DNA from: Actinoallomurus sp040655075
GTDB lineage: Bacteria; Actinomycetota; Actinomycetes; Streptosporangiales; Streptosporangiaceae
Direction of reading: 5' to 3'
Assembly: GCF_040655075.1 (NCBI RefSeq)
Contig: NZ_JBFAJC010000021.1
Location: 1 to 64,000, forward strand
DNA length: 64,000 nt
Position 1 is the stretch's first letter. Each line of letters begins with the position of its first letter. Positions 16,641 to 24,229 of the stretch are shown here, in pieces. The position numbers were made by a program, and so were the translations under genes. The notes beneath the pieces are model-generated. The model was not told the origin of the DNA and made no database searches. It was given only the letters and a program-made list of their open reading frames with translations.

Positions 16641-16953
16641 ATGGCGGTCAGCGTTTTCGACCTGTTCTCGATCGGCATCGGCCCGTAGAGTTCACACACA
16701 GTCGGCCCGATACGCGCGGCCCGGATGTTCGTCAAGCGTCTGGACAACGAGGGCCCGCTGCCCCGGGTGACCAGGGTCGGCCAGAACTGCTCGGCTCCCT
16801 CGGCGGCACCGGCCACGGCCACGGCACCCCGAAGGCAGTGCTGCTGGGCACCGAGAAGGGCGCCGAGGCCGAGATCGCCTTCATCGAGGACCGCGACCTG
16901 GTACCGCACCGGCGCAAGCCGCTGCCGTACCACTCCAATGGCATGAAGTTTTT
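16641..16953 (+). pseudogene. Broken L-serine dehydratase (SdaA-type) gene
   Basis: From the ATG at 16641 the frame reads MAVSVFDLFSIGIGP, then a TAG stop exactly where intact enzymes have the Ser of GPSSSHTVGP. After the stop SSHTVGPIRAARMFVKRL continues. At about 16775 the homology moves to another frame (LLGSLGGTGHGHGTPKAVLL) and then, with an internal deletion, LVPHRRKPLPYHSNGMKF. Similarity ends near 16953, so only about 120 of some 460 residues remain. The intact family converts L-serine to pyruvate and ammonia using an iron-sulfur cluster. Confidence 0.85.
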
Positions 16954-17056
16954 ACTGAGACGCGATGCAGACGCTTACTACCGGACGCCCGCACGAGACA
17001 GTTGCCTTAAATACTTAAAGATAGTTACCGTGTTGCGTCACGTTGAGCACTGTCTA

Positions 17057-17100
17057 GTCCCAGCTGATGCTTGACAGTTGTGTCCCGGCTGATGCTTGAC
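17057..17100. repeat. Tandem 19-bp repeat, possible insertion-sequence end
   Basis: GTCCCAGCTGATGCTTGAC (17057-17075) is followed after 6 bp by GTCCCGGCTGATGCTTGAC (17082-17100), differing at one base. Double copies of this kind are found in the terminal regions of some actinomycete insertion sequences, so this may be one end of a lost element. The rest of 16954-17175 shows no gene. Confidence 0.45.
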
Positions 17101-17175
17101 GGGTGGGCTAGTACGGCAGTCCGAGGTCGTGACCTGATCTTGGGGTGGATCGGGCGGCCTCGCTGCGACCTTGCG

Positions 17176-17617
17176 TCAAGTTGGGATCTTTTCGGCGTCT
17201 GGGAAGGCGCCTCGGAGTGCCTGGAGCACACGAGAGTCGGTCGCGTAAACATCCCAGGAAGTACTGTCTACCGCCTGAATGACGATCACATCGGATCGCT
17301 CCTCAGCTTGGCGCCCGATGACCCGGCCGTCGATGATCTGGACCTCGGTAGTCACCTTGAGCAGTTGGTCCAGCGTCATCTCGACGTCGTCAACGAGCAG
17401 GTCAGCAGCTCTGTGCTCGGACGTCGACCATGCCTCCACGATGGCGAGGCGCCAGGTCAGGACTGGCAACACCGGCCGCAATAGATCGACAAGTTCAGCC
17501 AACTCGATGTACTTGGTGCTGTCGCGCCAGGCGTTGAAGGTGATGCCGTCCACCAGTGGATTAAAGCAGCCGATTGCATGACCCTGAGGCGAGAACGTTG
17601 CCGAATTTCGCTGTATT
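17176..17617 (-). CDS. 5'-truncated hypothetical gene cut by a repeat
   Basis: The leftward frame encodes about 147 residues with natural composition (TKYIELAELVDLLRPVLPVL, SEHRAADLLVDDVEMTLDQL, VSTSWDVYATDSRVLQAL-like ending). There is no in-frame start between the end and the 107-bp repeat at 17619-17725, and upstream the frame only continues through that repeat. The gene has therefore lost its beginning to the repeat insertion or to a rearrangement there. No family is recognised. Acidic small proteins of this type are sometimes immunity or addiction partners, but nothing here proves it. Confidence 0.45.
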
Positions 17618-17618
17618 A

Positions 17619-17725
17619 GATCAAGGCGGCGGCGCAAGCGCCGCCGCGGGCCGCCCGCTCCAGCACGCCCTACGGGCGTGCGGCGTGGGCGCCGGTCCCT
17701 CCGGCCGTACCGATCGGGCGGCCCA
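17619..17725 (+). repeat. 107-bp hairpin-rich repeat, left copy
   Basis: Starts GATCAAGGCGGCGGCGCAAG and ends CGGGCGGCCCA. It contains the hairpins GGCGGCGC-AA-GCGCCGCC and GCACGCCC-TAC-GGGCGTGC. A nearly identical copy lies in inverted orientation at 20187-20292. The two bracket 2.5 kb of cargo. It encodes nothing obvious and resembles a REP- or MITE-like element. Confidence 0.75.
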
Positions 17726-17917
17726 CCGGACGAAGAACCAAGCGCGGATTTCCTCCAGCCCACCGGCTCCGGACCGTTCTCGCGGGACTGGCGCAGGGCC
17801 GCCGGCAGACTCGCTGCGCTCGCCCTACGGGTGGCCTACGGCCATCAGTCGGCGCCCCGCTCCCCCAGATCAGGGGCAGCTGTTCTCGATGCCTTGCCCA
17901 GGGCACTGTGCGGTGCA

Positions 17918-18298
17918 TCAGGTTGATTCGTCCGGGGAGACCGCAGGGTTCTTCGGGCCATGTTCGCTTGATGCCCGTTTATGCGTCAGGAGCATGTCCT
18001 CGAACTCGTCAACGCCGATCACAACGTTGTCGAACTGCCTATACCTATCTTGCAATTCGACCTCTTCATCACTGATTCTCTCGACTGCGCCGCCTTCCGT
18101 GCCCGTCCGGAAGCCGATCCCAAAGCGCTCGCAACCGTCCCGCCATACGTTCAGGAGTTCCTCTATCGACTCCGGGTCGTCAGCTACGGGGAGAAAAAAC
18201 GTTTCGACCGCTCGCACCGTATTGGCATCCGCCTCCGGAGTCCGTCGTGCAATCCACCAAGGCTCCTCGTACGTGAACGTCCATCGACCGCTGCTCAT
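17918..18298 (-). CDS. Hypothetical protein
   Basis: A 126-residue soluble acidic protein from the ATG at 18298, chosen because GGAGG lies 7 nt upstream; the frame runs further up without a better start. Segments such as MSSGRWTFTYEEPWWIARRT, VETFFLPVADDPESIEELLN and NVVIGVDEFEDMLL have natural composition, but I recognise no family. It lies inside the block bracketed by the inverted repeat, oriented away from the CPCC-protein gene. Confidence 0.6.
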   Translation of the reverse strand: MSSGRWTFTYEEPWWIARRTPEADANTVRAVETFFLPVADDPESIEELLNVWRDGCERFGIGFRTGTEGGAVERISDEEVELQDRYRQFDNVVIGVDEFEDMLLTHKRASSEHGPKNPAVSPDEST

Positions 18299-18441
18299 GT
18301 CCAACCTCCGAGGGCAAGTATCCAGACACGCAGTTGGGTTGATCGAGCGCACCCCTGGGGGCTCCGCCGCCCCCAGACCCCCGCGAGCCGGAGCACCCGC
18401 CCGCGCGAATAGGTCTGTCACCGCATCCCGCCATTCGCGCG

Positions 18442-18607
18442 GACGAGCACTCCGGACCGGCGAACCTGGCCCGCGTATGGCCCGCGAACGGTGGCATGCG
18501 GCTGCATACGATGATCACCTGCGGCACTTGGCGGCGCAACCGGATTTGAGAGAGTCAGCCGAGGTCAGTAGCGCTTTTTGCTGATCAACTACGGCAACGA
18601 CGGACGC
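18442..18607 (+). repeat. Dispersed att-associated module, copy B
   Basis: Shares the order of blocks with copy A: GACGAGCACTCCGGACCGG, CTGGCCCGCGTATGGCCCGC, GGTGGCATGCGGCTGCATAC, and CTGATCAACTACGGCAACG at the end. The start codon of the short ORF seen in copy A is absent (ACCTGCGGCACTT at that place). Copies B and C bracket the CPCC gene. Confidence 0.75.
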
Positions 18608-18640
18608 CTGGGCTCCCATCCCGGAGCCGGAAGCTCCCCC

Positions 18641-18706
18641 GGCTCGGGGATGGAGTTGGGCCGTACGCGACGCAAGGTCTGTCAGTGGTTGAGGTGGAAG
18701 CCGGGT
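18641..18706 (+). repeat. Fragment repeated in inverted orientation at 19595-19659
   Basis: GGCTCGGGGATGGAGTTGG and GTCAGTGG-TTGAGGTGGAAG recur on the opposite strand at 19595-19659 with scattered differences. The encoded peptides are alike (QWLRWKPGQ here, QWLGWKPGE there), so both look like pieces of one lost gene. Confidence 0.5.
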
Positions 18707-18745
18707 CAGGCATGCGCGACGCGCAGACCAAGGGACAATGCGGCC

Positions 18746-19117
18746 ATGGCGCAACAGTCCGGCTCACCCACCCCAGAAGAAGTTGAGCGGCGAATCCGGT
18801 GGTTCGAGGAGTACACCGACGCGGCGATCAACAACAGCGTGCACCGTCCACCACGAGACGAACCATACGCCTGTCCATGTTGTGGATACCTAACCCTGAG
18901 CGAGCGCGGCAACTACGAGATCTGCGACGTCTGCTTCTGGGAAGACGACGGCCAGGACGAGCACGACGCGGATGCCGTTCGTGGCGGCCCCAACGGCAAC
19001 CTGAGCCTCAGCCAGGCACGCCGTAATTTCGCCGCTTTCGGCGCAAACCGCGAAGGCGATCTGCCCCACGTACGAGATCCCCACCCAACCGAGCACCCTC
19101 CCAACGAAGATCATTAA
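18746..19117 (+). CDS. CPCC-type cysteine-rich protein
   Basis: A 123-residue protein from the ATG at 18746. The centre carries the hallmark YACPCCGYLTLSERGNYEIC followed by DVCFWEDDGQDEHDADAVRG and GGPNGNLSLSQARRNFAAFG, which is the CPCC domain, thought to bind zinc through its four cysteines. Family members are widespread small proteins of unknown function, often on mobile DNA and near toxin or immunity loci. It lies between copies B and C of the dispersed module, so it may be a mobile cassette. Confidence 0.85.
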   Translation: MAQQSGSPTPEEVERRIRWFEEYTDAAINNSVHRPPRDEPYACPCCGYLTLSERGNYEICDVCFWEDDGQDEHDADAVRGGPNGNLSLSQARRNFAAFGANREGDLPHVRDPHPTEHPPNEDH

Positions 19118-19129
19118 GGATGCCCGTTA

Positions 19130-19281
19130 GGCCGGACCACTGGCCCGCATATGGCCCGCGAACAGTGACACACGGCTGCATACGGCGATCATCTACGGCA
19201 CTCGACAGCACAACGGTGCTGGAGGAAGGCAACGCGGGCGACAGCCGGTTTTCGCTGATCAACTACGGCAACGGCAGACGC
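19130..19281 (+). repeat. Dispersed att-associated module, copy C
   Basis: CTGGCCCGCATATGGCCCGC, GTGACACACGGCTGCATAC, GGCACTCGACAGCACAACGG and CTGATCAACTACGGCAACGG follow the order of copy A. The ATG of copy A's ORF is ACG here, so the reading frame (with DSRFSLINYGN) has lost its start. Confidence 0.75.
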
Positions 19282-19594
19282 CGGATGACGGGCACGGGGA
19301 CAGGCGCTCGGCCCCGGTGTCAGGCAGACCGGTGCATCTCATCGAGCGTGTGATACCCGCAGCATGGGCACGGATATGGCCGGCCTCGCGGCGGACGTCT
19401 GATGTTGATAAACACCGCTCAATTGTCTTAGCGATGCTGCCGGCTTGGGAAGTCGGTGCCGCTGATTTGATCACCTGCGACGCTGCTGACCTGTGCCTTC
19501 CCGGCGCTCTCCCCGTGAGCGACCGTAGGCGACCGTGATCGTCGGCTCTAACGGGCACGCAACGGGCACGCCTCGGCGACACCCGCCGCAGTTC

Positions 19595-19659
19595 ACCCGG
19601 TTTCCACCCCAGCCACTGACCACCGTGCGCATCGTGCGGGCCAACTCCATCCCCGAGCC
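19595..19659 (-). repeat. Inverted partner of the fragment at 18641-18706
   Basis: On the minus strand this reads GGCTCGGGGATGGAGTTGGC and CAGTGGCTGGGGTGGAAACC, a diverged copy of 18641-18706. The rest of 19282-19764 shows no intact gene. Confidence 0.5.
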
Positions 19660-19764
19660 TGAGTCCCCCGCCGGAGGCTTTGTCGAACGGTTTAGCTGAC
19701 GCGTGGACCGGATGTCTGCCGCCTAATGTGGCACTTGACGTGCCCTTCACAGCCGAGGAGCCCT

Positions 19765-20160
19765 GTGATCGCTACGCCGCGCCTGTTCGCCGTCACCATT
19801 GACTGCCCGGACCCGGCTGGACTCGTACGGTTCTACCAGGCGTTCTTGGGCGGTGAGTTGTCCTTCTCGTCCAACGAGGACTTCGCCGCGCTCGTCATCG
19901 ACGGCAGTGTTCGCCTCGATTTCCAGCGGGTCTCGAACCCTGCGCCGGCCCGGTGGCCTGATCCCGACGCCGCGCGACGGCTCCATCTGGATTTCGCGGT
20001 CGACGACCTCGACCAGGCCGAGAAGCAACTCCTCGGCATTGGCGCTATGTTGGCCGACTTCCAACCTGGGGGCGAGAGGTTCCGGGTGCTGCTCGATCCG
20101 GCTGGGCATCCGTTCTGTATCGCGACGAGATCCGCTGCGTCGATCAGCGAGCACGCGTAG
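19765..20160 (+). CDS. VOC-superfamily (glyoxalase/dioxygenase-like) protein
   Basis: A 131-residue protein from the GTG at 19765, with GAGGAG 6 nt upstream. It shows the paired beta-alpha-beta modules of the vicinal-oxygen-chelate fold: TPRLFAVTIDCPDPAGLVRF with YQAFLGGEL in the first half, and RRLHLDFAVDDLDQAEKQLL with RFRVLLDPAGHPFCI in the second. Members bind metal and act on small molecules or sequester antibiotics. The exact reaction is not evident. It lies inside the inverted-repeat block, 26 bp before the right repeat. Confidence 0.82.
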   Translation: MIATPRLFAVTIDCPDPAGLVRFYQAFLGGELSFSSNEDFAALVIDGSVRLDFQRVSNPAPARWPDPDAARRLHLDFAVDDLDQAEKQLLGIGAMLADFQPGGERFRVLLDPAGHPFCIATRSAASISEHA

Positions 20161-20186
20161 GAGGCGGTGGCGATCGAAGGCTGTGT

Positions 20187-20292
20187 TGGGCCGCCCGATC
20201 GGCACGGCCGGAGGGACCGGCGCCCACGCCGCACGCCCGTAGGGCGTGCCGGAGCGGCGGCCTGCGGCGGCGCTTGCGCCGCCGCCTTGATC
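20187..20292 (-). repeat. 107-bp hairpin-rich repeat, right (inverted) copy
   Basis: The reverse complement of this stretch matches 17619-17725 with only a few differences, including a one-base length change. It abuts the end of an IS982-type transposase remnant. Confidence 0.75.
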
Positions 20293-20500
20293 ATTGATGG
20301 GAAGGCTCGTCAGTGGTCAGAGGCGGCGAGTGATCGTTGGTGGGTGCTCCGGTTTGCCAGTTGTGCCAGATGGCGGCGTTGAGGGCCAGGATGCGCTGGC
20401 TGATGCGGGCCCAGAGCCCGTCGGTGGTGCGGACGTTGTGGCGTTCCAGGCCCAGTTGGTTCGTCAACGTCCAGATGATCGCTTCGATGCGCTGACGCAC
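20291..20500 (-). pseudogene. C-terminal remnant of an IS982-type transposase
   Basis: The frame encodes about 69 residues: MRQRIEAIIWTLTNQLGLER, RTTDGLWARISQRILALNAA, IWHNWQTGAP, which is the end of IS982-family transposases (RQRIESIxxTLKGQLxLExH...RLLALTAxIWHN). The catalytic DDE part is missing, and the right 107-bp repeat directly follows. Confidence 0.75.
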
Positions 20501-20602
20501 GCCACTTGGTGAGGCGGCGGGCGCTGTGAGCTGGTGGGGATCTGCTGTTGGGGCGGGCGGTGTGGTTCACATGATTCCGATGACGAGGCCCTGGACCGCA
20601 GT

Positions 20603-20633
20603 CGATCGTTTAACTCGTGGGCTTAAACGATCG
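20603..20633. promoter_or_regulatory. Perfect 11-bp inverted repeat
   Basis: CGATCGTTTAA (20603-20613) and TTAAACGATCG (20623-20633) are perfectly complementary around a 9-base loop. It is AT-rich for this genome and is not followed by a T tract, so it looks more like an operator or recombination site than a terminator. The stretch 20634-20845 has no gene and lower GC. Confidence 0.5.
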
Positions 20634-20845
20634 CACCCCCCTTGGCTGCTGCGCATAATGGCTACACGTATCGGTCGAGAAAAACTGCGGGCGATAAAGT
20701 CACTATCAGACAAGAAGAAGCACACAACAACTGGCGGCCAGGCAAGGACCCTCCGCTACATTGCGCGATGGCTCACACCACTGGCCGGCTGTCGGCGGAA
20801 CTCGTCCCCTGCCACTGGCTCCTTCCTCAAGGAAAGGAGTGGAGC

Positions 20846-21018
20846 CGATGGTGCGCGGTATCCCACCGATCCGATCCCGGCGCGGCCCACGCCGCCGCAG
20901 GCCCGCCAAGCTGCACGCCGACAAGGGCTACGACTTCAACCACCTGCGGCGCCGGCCGGGCAGCCGCGGCATCACCCACCGCATCGCCCGACGTGGCATC
21001 GAATCCTCCCAGCCATGA
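20846..21018 (+). pseudogene. IS5-type transposase remnant
   Basis: Encodes GIPPIRSRRGPRRRRPAKLH, ADKGYDFNHLRRRPGSRGIT and HRIARRGIESSQP, the central DDE-domain block (KLHADKGYDYDHLRRWLRxRGIxHRIARKGxESSQ) of actinomycete IS5-group transposases, then stops. Both the N-terminal part and the C-terminal Glu region are missing. Confidence 0.75.
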
Positions 21019-21062
21019 GCAGTGCTTCATCCAGCAAGGCCCGCATCTACCAGGAGGTTTGC

Positions 21063-21356
21063 ATGAAGACCATGATGAGGCGCGCCCTCGCGACGACCGC
21101 CCTGGCGACCGTCGCCTTCGCGGGCGCGGCCACCGCTGCGTCCGCCGGCACCGTCCGGTCGAACGGCGTCGCTCAGCCGAACTGCGGCGGACCGAGCGGC
21201 TGCAGCTACACGTACTTCAACCACTACCTGTCCTTCGCCGACTGCAATGCGGCGGGTCAGGCGCTCGTCGCTTCGGGCCGGTGGAGTGACTACTACTGCA
21301 CGCGAGACACCAGCGACCCGAGCCACGGGCCCTGGTACGACCTGTTCGTGGACTAA
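21063..21356 (+). CDS. Small secreted cysteine-containing protein
   Basis: A 97-residue precursor with AGGAGG 6 nt before the ATG. Residues 1-29 are a classic signal peptide (MKTMMRRALATTALATVAFA, then AAS-AG cleavage region). The mature part of about 68 residues has four cysteines (PNCGGPSGCSYTYFNHYLSF, ADCNAAG, YYCTRDTSD) and many aromatic residues. It is probably a compact exported protein with disulfide bonds. The family is not recognised. A second small secreted protein gene follows at 21660. Confidence 0.72.
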   Translation: MKTMMRRALATTALATVAFAGAATAASAGTVRSNGVAQPNCGGPSGCSYTYFNHYLSFADCNAAGQALVASGRWSDYYCTRDTSDPSHGPWYDLFVD

Positions 21357-21485
21357 GTGGGTGTTGAAGAACCGCTGATCAGGGTCGATGGCGGGTCTTA
21401 TCGAGAATTGCCGGCCGGATAGTCCAAGCGGGGCCCCGGGGGATGCTCTCCTCTGCGGTGGCGTTCACCCTTGCGCCCCAAGCCT

Positions 21486-21659
21486 ATGGCACGAGCAGCG
21501 ACGACGTCGGACGTCTTCAACGCGATCGCCAAGCCGCAGCGCCGGGAGATCCTGGTGCCGCGGCGGGCGGGTGAGAGGCCAGTGACCGAGCTGGCCCAGG
21601 AACTGTTGATCGGTGCGGAGACGTGGCGTTGCCGATCTTCATCAGACGGAGGTAGATAA
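21486..21659 (+). pseudogene. Truncated ArsR-family regulator
   Basis: The N-terminal 38 residues are a clear ArsR winged-helix start (MARAATTSDVFNAIAKPQRR, EILV, RAGERPVTELAQEL). Just after helix 3 the similarity ends (LIGAETWRCRSS), and recognition helix and wing are missing. The frame runs into the ribosome-binding site of the next gene. The remnant may now only provide leader sequence. Confidence 0.7.
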
Positions 21660-21959
21660 ATGAGGAGCAAGCCCAGACTGACAGGACGGCGGATCGTGGC
21701 CATCGCAGCATTCGCACTCGCTGTGACCGGCACCGGATCTGCGTCCGCATCGGCATCGCCAACTCCAACACATGGCGCTGGCGCTCACGTGGCCACAGCC
21801 ACAAACCCCTCGCACGTCGTACCGGACTACTACCCCAGCCAACCCTGCAACGGTTTCAACGACGGGCAGCGGATTGCGGGAGTCGACGGATATATTTGGG
21901 AGTGCACTTACGGTGGAGGCCGGTGGTACTGGTACAACACCGGCGAATTGGTGCCATGA
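21660..21959 (+). CDS. Small secreted aromatic-rich protein
   Basis: A 99-residue precursor with GGAGG 9 nt before the ATG. A basic n-region and hydrophobic core (RRIVAIAAFALAVTGTGSAS) end in an ASA-type cleavage site near residue 32. The mature part (SHVVPDYYPSQPCNGFNDGQ, IWECTYGGGRWYWYNTGEL) has two cysteines and an unusual density of Tyr and Trp. The family is unknown. With the 21063 and 22726 genes it forms a group of exported small proteins in the island. Confidence 0.65.
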   Translation: MRSKPRLTGRRIVAIAAFALAVTGTGSASASASPTPTHGAGAHVATATNPSHVVPDYYPSQPCNGFNDGQRIAGVDGYIWECTYGGGRWYWYNTGELVP

Positions 21960-22094
21960 CCGCCGGAGGCATCGGTGCGGGTCGGACCGGCTATGCGTGC
22001 CTGGCCGATCGTGATCACCCCAAGAAGGTGGAGATCCTTCGGGACCACCCGATGCCCTGAGCGCCAGTCGACGGCGTTTCCACACCACAGCATC

Positions 22095-22124
22095 AGCTCA
22101 GGGCACGCAAGAGTGCCCTGAGCT
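22095..22124. terminator. Bidirectional terminator hairpin
   Basis: AGCTCAGGGCAC (22095-22106) pairs perfectly with GTGCCCTGAGCT (22113-22124) around GCAAGA, between convergent genes (21660 rightward, 22149 leftward). There is no long T tract. Confidence 0.7.
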
Positions 22125-22148
22125 CCAGACATCACCATCAGGATTGCC

Positions 22149-22610
22149 TTAGGTGAGTTTGAGGTTGAGTAGCTGTAGCCCGGTGACGGATTCGAATCCA
22201 GCGGACGCGTACAGCCGAAGCGCTGCAGTATTCGCAGTCTCGGTCTGCAGCGACAAGCGATGTGCGCCGTCGGCACGAGCCGCCTCGATGACGTGCTGGA
22301 GTAGAGCCCGGGCGACGCCGCTTCGTCGGTGTTCCGGGCTGACGTAGAGGTCTCGGATCAGCCAGAAGGTACGTAGTGTCTGGGACGCCGGCACCACCGT
22401 CGTGGTGATGAAGCCCGCCCCACGGCCGCCGACCACGGCAACGGCGAGTTGCAGTCGTCGCTCGGTGAGTTGGTCACGCAGCCATCGGCGCGTGGCCTCG
22501 CTCGAACCAGGATGGCCGTAGTGCGCCCGATAGTCGTTGAACAGGTCGCCGATCTCATCGAGCGCCGAGTCTTGGGCCGTCGCCGAACGCACGATCACCT
22601 TCATGTTCAT
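22149..22610 (-). CDS. GNAT-family N-acetyltransferase
   Basis: A 153-residue protein from the ATG at 22610, with GGTGG just upstream; an earlier ATG at 22628 and a later one at 22604 are alternatives. The acetyl-CoA-binding motif A is LIRDLYVSPEHRRSGVARAL, followed by the motif B region AALRLYASAGFESVTG. A RimI/phosphinothricin-type small-molecule or peptide acetyltransferase is likely. The substrate is unknown. Confidence 0.88.
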   Translation of the reverse strand: MNMKVIVRSATAQDSALDEIGDLFNDYRAHYGHPGSSEATRRWLRDQLTERRLQLAVAVVGGRGAGFITTTVVPASQTLRTFWLIRDLYVSPEHRRSGVARALLQHVIEAARADGAHRLSLQTETANTAALRLYASAGFESVTGLQLLNLKLT

Positions 22611-22725
22611 GCCACCAGTGTCGTCCACACGTTCCGTTCAGTTTAAATTACTCTCTGTGCATGGATTGAGTATGGCGCGGGTAGAGGTTGGCTGAACGTC
22701 AGGGCCCCTGACCAGGAAGGACGTC

Positions 22726-23301
22726 ATGCGTCGACTAACCGCCGCCCTCGGAACCACCATGTTCCTCGGGATCTTCGCCGTCTCCGCTCACGCCGGCACC
22801 TTCACCGCCACGACGAGCCGGCACGGCATCGGCACAGCCGCCGAGGCGTACAAGGCTCAACTCGGGCCGTCCGGCATCGCCTACCTGCCGGTCGGACTCA
22901 ACCTCCAGCCGACCCCGTCCGGCACCTGGGCGAACTCCAGCCTGCAGGTCACGCTTCCCACGGCCGGCATATACGCACTCGACCTGGACGTCCGCGGTCG
23001 GCTCAGCGGTACGCCTCCGGTCAACGCGTACATCGTCGCCCGGCTCTTCAACGTCACCACTCCCGCCGTCCTGCCGAACAGCGAACGGCTCATCACTCAG
23101 ATCATCGACGGTAACCCCGGCGCGGCCCCGTACGGGGTGAACACGACCGCGCCGATCAGTGAGCGCATCAGGGTCGGCGGGCCGACGACCATCAGGTTGC
23201 AGGCGACCCGCGTCAACGCCGCCGGTGCGACCTCCGCCGCCGACATCCTCTCCGACTCGAACGGCCGCACGTCGTTCCGCTTCGAGCGGATCTTCCCCTG
23301 A
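22726..23301 (+). CDS. Secreted beta-rich hypothetical protein
   Basis: A 191-residue precursor with AGGAAGG before the ATG. The signal peptide is about residues 1-23 (TMFLGIFAVSAHAG). The mature region reads as a beta sandwich (SSLQVTLPTAGIYALDLDVR, AYIVARLFNVTTPAVLPNSE, TTIRLQATRVNAAG) reminiscent of C1q/TNF-like jelly-roll domains of phage and secreted proteins. That resemblance is only a pattern impression. It is monocistronic, with a hairpin after the stop. Confidence 0.6.
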   Translation: MRRLTAALGTTMFLGIFAVSAHAGTFTATTSRHGIGTAAEAYKAQLGPSGIAYLPVGLNLQPTPSGTWANSSLQVTLPTAGIYALDLDVRGRLSGTPPVNAYIVARLFNVTTPAVLPNSERLITQIIDGNPGAAPYGVNTTAPISERIRVGGPTTIRLQATRVNAAGATSAADILSDSNGRTSFRFERIFP

Positions 23302-23325
23302 TTCACCAGGCTCCTACTCCGCAAT

Positions 23326-23350
23326 GGGGTTCCGCCTTGCGCGGAGCCCC
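23326..23350 (+). terminator. Hairpin after the 22726 gene
   Basis: GGGGTTCCGC pairs with GCGGAGCCCC (one G-T wobble) around CTTGC, 25 bp after the stop codon. Confidence 0.5.
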
Positions 23351-23432
23351 TTCCGCCTTACTCGACCTGGGTTAACCGGCGAAGACGCGCCGACGCGGAG
23401 CCGACCTGGCCGCCTACACGGCACTGCCGACA

Positions 23433-24101
23433 TTGCCGAATGTCGCCTACGGTGTGCCCGTGACGGGTTCGGAGCAGATGGCGCAGGCGTTCGATGAGCT
23501 GGCCGACGGCTATGACAACGATCATCACGATGAGGTCGCCCGGGCTCTGCTCGCTCTCTTGGGACCTGTCGAGGAAGACAGGGTCTCCGATGTGGCGTGT
23601 GGGAGCGGGGCGGTGGCGCTGGCGGTCGCACGGGCGCGATCCCGTACGGGGACGCCGATCCTTGCCGTCGACCTTTCGGCGGGGATGATCCGGGCGGGCC
23701 GGGTCCGTGCCGAGCGGCTCGGTCTGGAGCGGGCGATCGATTGGCATGTCGGGGCGGCGGTGCCGTTGCCCGTGGCGGACGGCGGGCTCGACTTGATCCT
23801 GTGCGCCTCGTCGCTCCACTTTCTCGGTATGCGGGCGTTGGCGGACTGGCGGCGCGCGCTTCGGTCCGGTGGACGGGTGGGCTTCACGCTGCCGTTGGCG
23901 TCACAGTTCCGGCCCTCCGGGCGGTTCGCCGATCTCGTCGCCGCGGACCTGCCGCTGCCCCGGACAGCCGGGGACGCGGCGTCGCTCGCCTCGGACGCCG
24001 GTTTCGTCAACGTCAGCACGCACGTCATCACCGTAGGACCACGGTCAACGGCCCTGGCTGTCGCCACGAACCCCAACCGTGCACCTTGTAACCGTCGTTG
24101 A
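23433..24101 (+). CDS. Class I SAM-dependent methyltransferase
   Basis: A 222-residue protein; GTG codons at 23457 and 23460 are other plausible starts. Motif I (VSDVACGSGAVALAVARARS), the acidic motif II (ILAVDLSAGMIRAGR) and motif IV (LDLILCASSLHFL) define a Rossmann methyltransferase of the UbiE/Methyltransf_11 type. The C-terminus looks worn (ATNPNRAPCNRR), as if the end had been replaced. It is the last intact gene before the degraded module copy D. The substrate is unknown. Confidence 0.8.
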   Translation: MPNVAYGVPVTGSEQMAQAFDELADGYDNDHHDEVARALLALLGPVEEDRVSDVACGSGAVALAVARARSRTGTPILAVDLSAGMIRAGRVRAERLGLERAIDWHVGAAVPLPVADGGLDLILCASSLHFLGMRALADWRRALRSGGRVGFTLPLASQFRPSGRFADLVAADLPLPRTAGDAASLASDAGFVNVSTHVITVGPRSTALAVATNPNRAPCNRR

Positions 24102-24229
24102 CTCGTTGCCGCCGGTGTGGACGGTGCAGCGGGTGCTTTGCCCGAGATGGCAGGGCAAGAACGGCGGCAAGGCCGCTGTGGGCGAACATCAGCCGGCGGA
24201 CTGCGGGCGGGGCCTGTCTCTCCGACTTG

